A stretch of 64,000 nt of DNA, from NCBI RefSeq assembly GCF_001442625.1, contig NZ_LMZQ01000003.1, positions 434,001-498,000 of the forward strand, in the 5' to 3' direction. This document shows, piece after piece, positions 63,165 through 64,000 of the stretch. Both the position numbers and the translations under genes were made by a program. The stretch is from Pedobacter ginsenosidimutans. GTDB lineage: Bacteria; Bacteroidota; Bacteroidia; Sphingobacteriales; Sphingobacteriaceae. The notes beneath the pieces are model-generated. The model searched no databases, was not told where the DNA came from, and worked only from the letters and a program-made list of their open reading frames with translations. Positions within the stretch are counted from its first letter, which is position 1. Each line of letters begins with the position of its first letter.

Positions 63165-64000
63165 ATGAAAATATTGCTCTATTTTTCTGCTTTTCTGATT
63201 TTGATTCTGCCTGGATGCAAGCCCTCAACAGCACGATTCCTCGTAAGTACTAAAAACTTTAAACCAAACTCTGTTATTAGTATTTACAGCACGATAACAG
63301 GGGAAACTTACAAGGTGGAAAATATAACCAACAGTTATCAAAAATTCACAATAAATTTTCCGAAGGAAGGTTATGCTACATTTCGAGTGGAGACCCCTAA
63401 CAGGTATACTGAACACTGGTTTTACTTAAATAATGGAGATTTTGAATTGAATCTTGATGGAGATGATATGGAGTATTTCCCATTTGAATCATCACCATCA
63501 GAAAACGGACAAGAATTTATTGAATATTACAAAATCAAAGAGGCAATGAGCAAAAGTGTGATGGATAGTTTAAATCTTGCTCAAAGAGAATTTGACAATT
63601 CTACTCGAGAAAATGTAGAAGATAAAGCAAAAAACCTAAATAAATGGATGGAAAAAAATGAAAAGCTGCAGTTCAGCATTATCAAAACCTACCATGATAA
63701 ATTCCCAAACTCACCAAATACGATATTCATACTCGACCAGCTTGGCTTAGTTAATACTTATACTGAAGCTTATGTAAACATATTTAATTCATTAAACAAT
63801 GAGTTGAAAGAAAGCAAAGCTGGAATAAAGCTATTAGAGCAGATTACAAGATCAAGCAGAATGATGGCTGGAAGCCAAATGCCAAATATTGAAGGCCAAA
63901 ACCCAAACGATGATTTGTTTGATAAAAAAATATTAAAAAAGGTAAATCTTGTAATTATATGGACCTCCTATAATACAAAAAGCAGAGAAAATAATAAAAT
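63165..64000 (+). CDS. DUF4369/redoxin-like lipoprotein without CxxC (3' end missing)
   Basis: Open to the window edge after about 278 codons, so the 3' part is missing. The leader ends LILPGC (lipobox Cys18). Residues 20-130 look like the beta-rich DUF4369 domain of Bacteroidota thiol-disulfide proteins. A helical linker follows, and from about 245 the redoxin domain starts (GSQMPNIEGQN...LVIIW). Where the catalytic WCxxC is expected the sequence reads WTSYNTKSR: the two positions are Asn270 and Ser273. It would be unable to do disulfide exchange there, so it is a non-redox relative or a degraded enzyme. No frameshift is seen. Confidence 0.7.
   Translation, partial: MKILLYFSAFLILILPGCKPSTARFLVSTKNFKPNSVISIYSTITGETYKVENITNSYQKFTINFPKEGYATFRVETPNRYTEHWFYLNNGDFELNLDGDDMEYFPFESSPSENGQEFIEYYKIKEAMSKSVMDSLNLAQREFDNSTRENVEDKAKNLNKWMEKNEKLQFSIIKTYHDKFPNSPNTIFILDQLGLVNTYTEAYVNIFNSLNNELKESKAGIKLLEQITRSSRMMAGSQMPNIEGQNPNDDLFDKKILKKVNLVIIWTSYNTKSRENNK

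Overview
The window looks like a chromosome segment of a Bacteroidota, most likely Sphingobacteriaceae (Pedobacter-like). I infer this from protein family types and signals, not from a search. The signs are recurrent TAnnTTTG promoter boxes with almost no purine-rich ribosome binding sites, SusC-type plug motifs, a carboxypeptidase-domain TonB-dependent receptor, a three-gene succinate dehydrogenase with a single cytochrome b subunit, and dispersed intergenic palindromes starting with GTCATTTCGA or GTCATCCTGAG. The sequence is fairly AT-rich, especially between genes.

Layout. 1-4.1 kb: the end of an S41 protease, a PLP-dependent histidine decarboxylase, an atypical SDR and two acetyltransferases. 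4.4-7.3 kb: the GTPases Der and Era around a TlpA-like thioredoxin. 7.3-9.8 kb: two copies of a tRNA-fMet/tRNA-Glu cassette, each with its own promoter and terminator, around a TIG-domain lipoprotein and a small membrane protein. 9.8-13.9 kb: a two-gene module of a trypsin-fold lipoprotein protease and a 967-residue exported protein of unknown function. 14-23.6 kb: a probable 3-keto-sugar locus with three Gfo/Idh/MocA oxidoreductases (two with Tat-type leaders), a HEAT-repeat protein with two DUF1080 domains, a divergent ROK regulator and a frameshifted Sde182/DUF1593 remnant. 23.6-36.7 kb: housekeeping and stress genes (hydrolase, GNATs, CDGSH protein, AraC, SDR, DoxX/HxlR pair, lysine-rich protein, ArsR/Old Yellow Enzyme pair, pirin, ECF sigma with a membrane partner, lipoprotein, HIT protein). 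36.7-46 kb: greA with a terminator-like leader hairpin, M1 peptidase, OsmC, 2-hydroxyacid dehydrogenase, TonB-dependent receptor, Nudix, acyltransferase. 46.3-50.4 kb: a LytS/LytTR two-component pair divergent from a small membrane protein and an ABC exporter. 50.5-55.1 kb: an M28 peptidase, a solo LuxR regulator, and a compact operon of two unknown proteins plus a NarL-type two-component system. 55.3-58.8 kb: a BlaI/M56 operon whose sensor carries TonB_C and SusC-plug modules that recur as separate small proteins downstream. 59.2-62.8 kb: sdhC-sdhA-sdhB. The right edge cuts a DUF4369/redoxin-like lipoprotein whose CxxC position has no cysteine.

The strongest leads for something undescribed are the BlaI/M56-TonB-plug operon, the protease plus 967-residue protein, the unknown-protein two-component operon, and a set of promoters whose -7 box lies exactly 4 bases before the start codon, which implies leaderless mRNAs. 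Several starts given here are later than the longest open frame because a promoter box or repeat sits inside the upstream extension.
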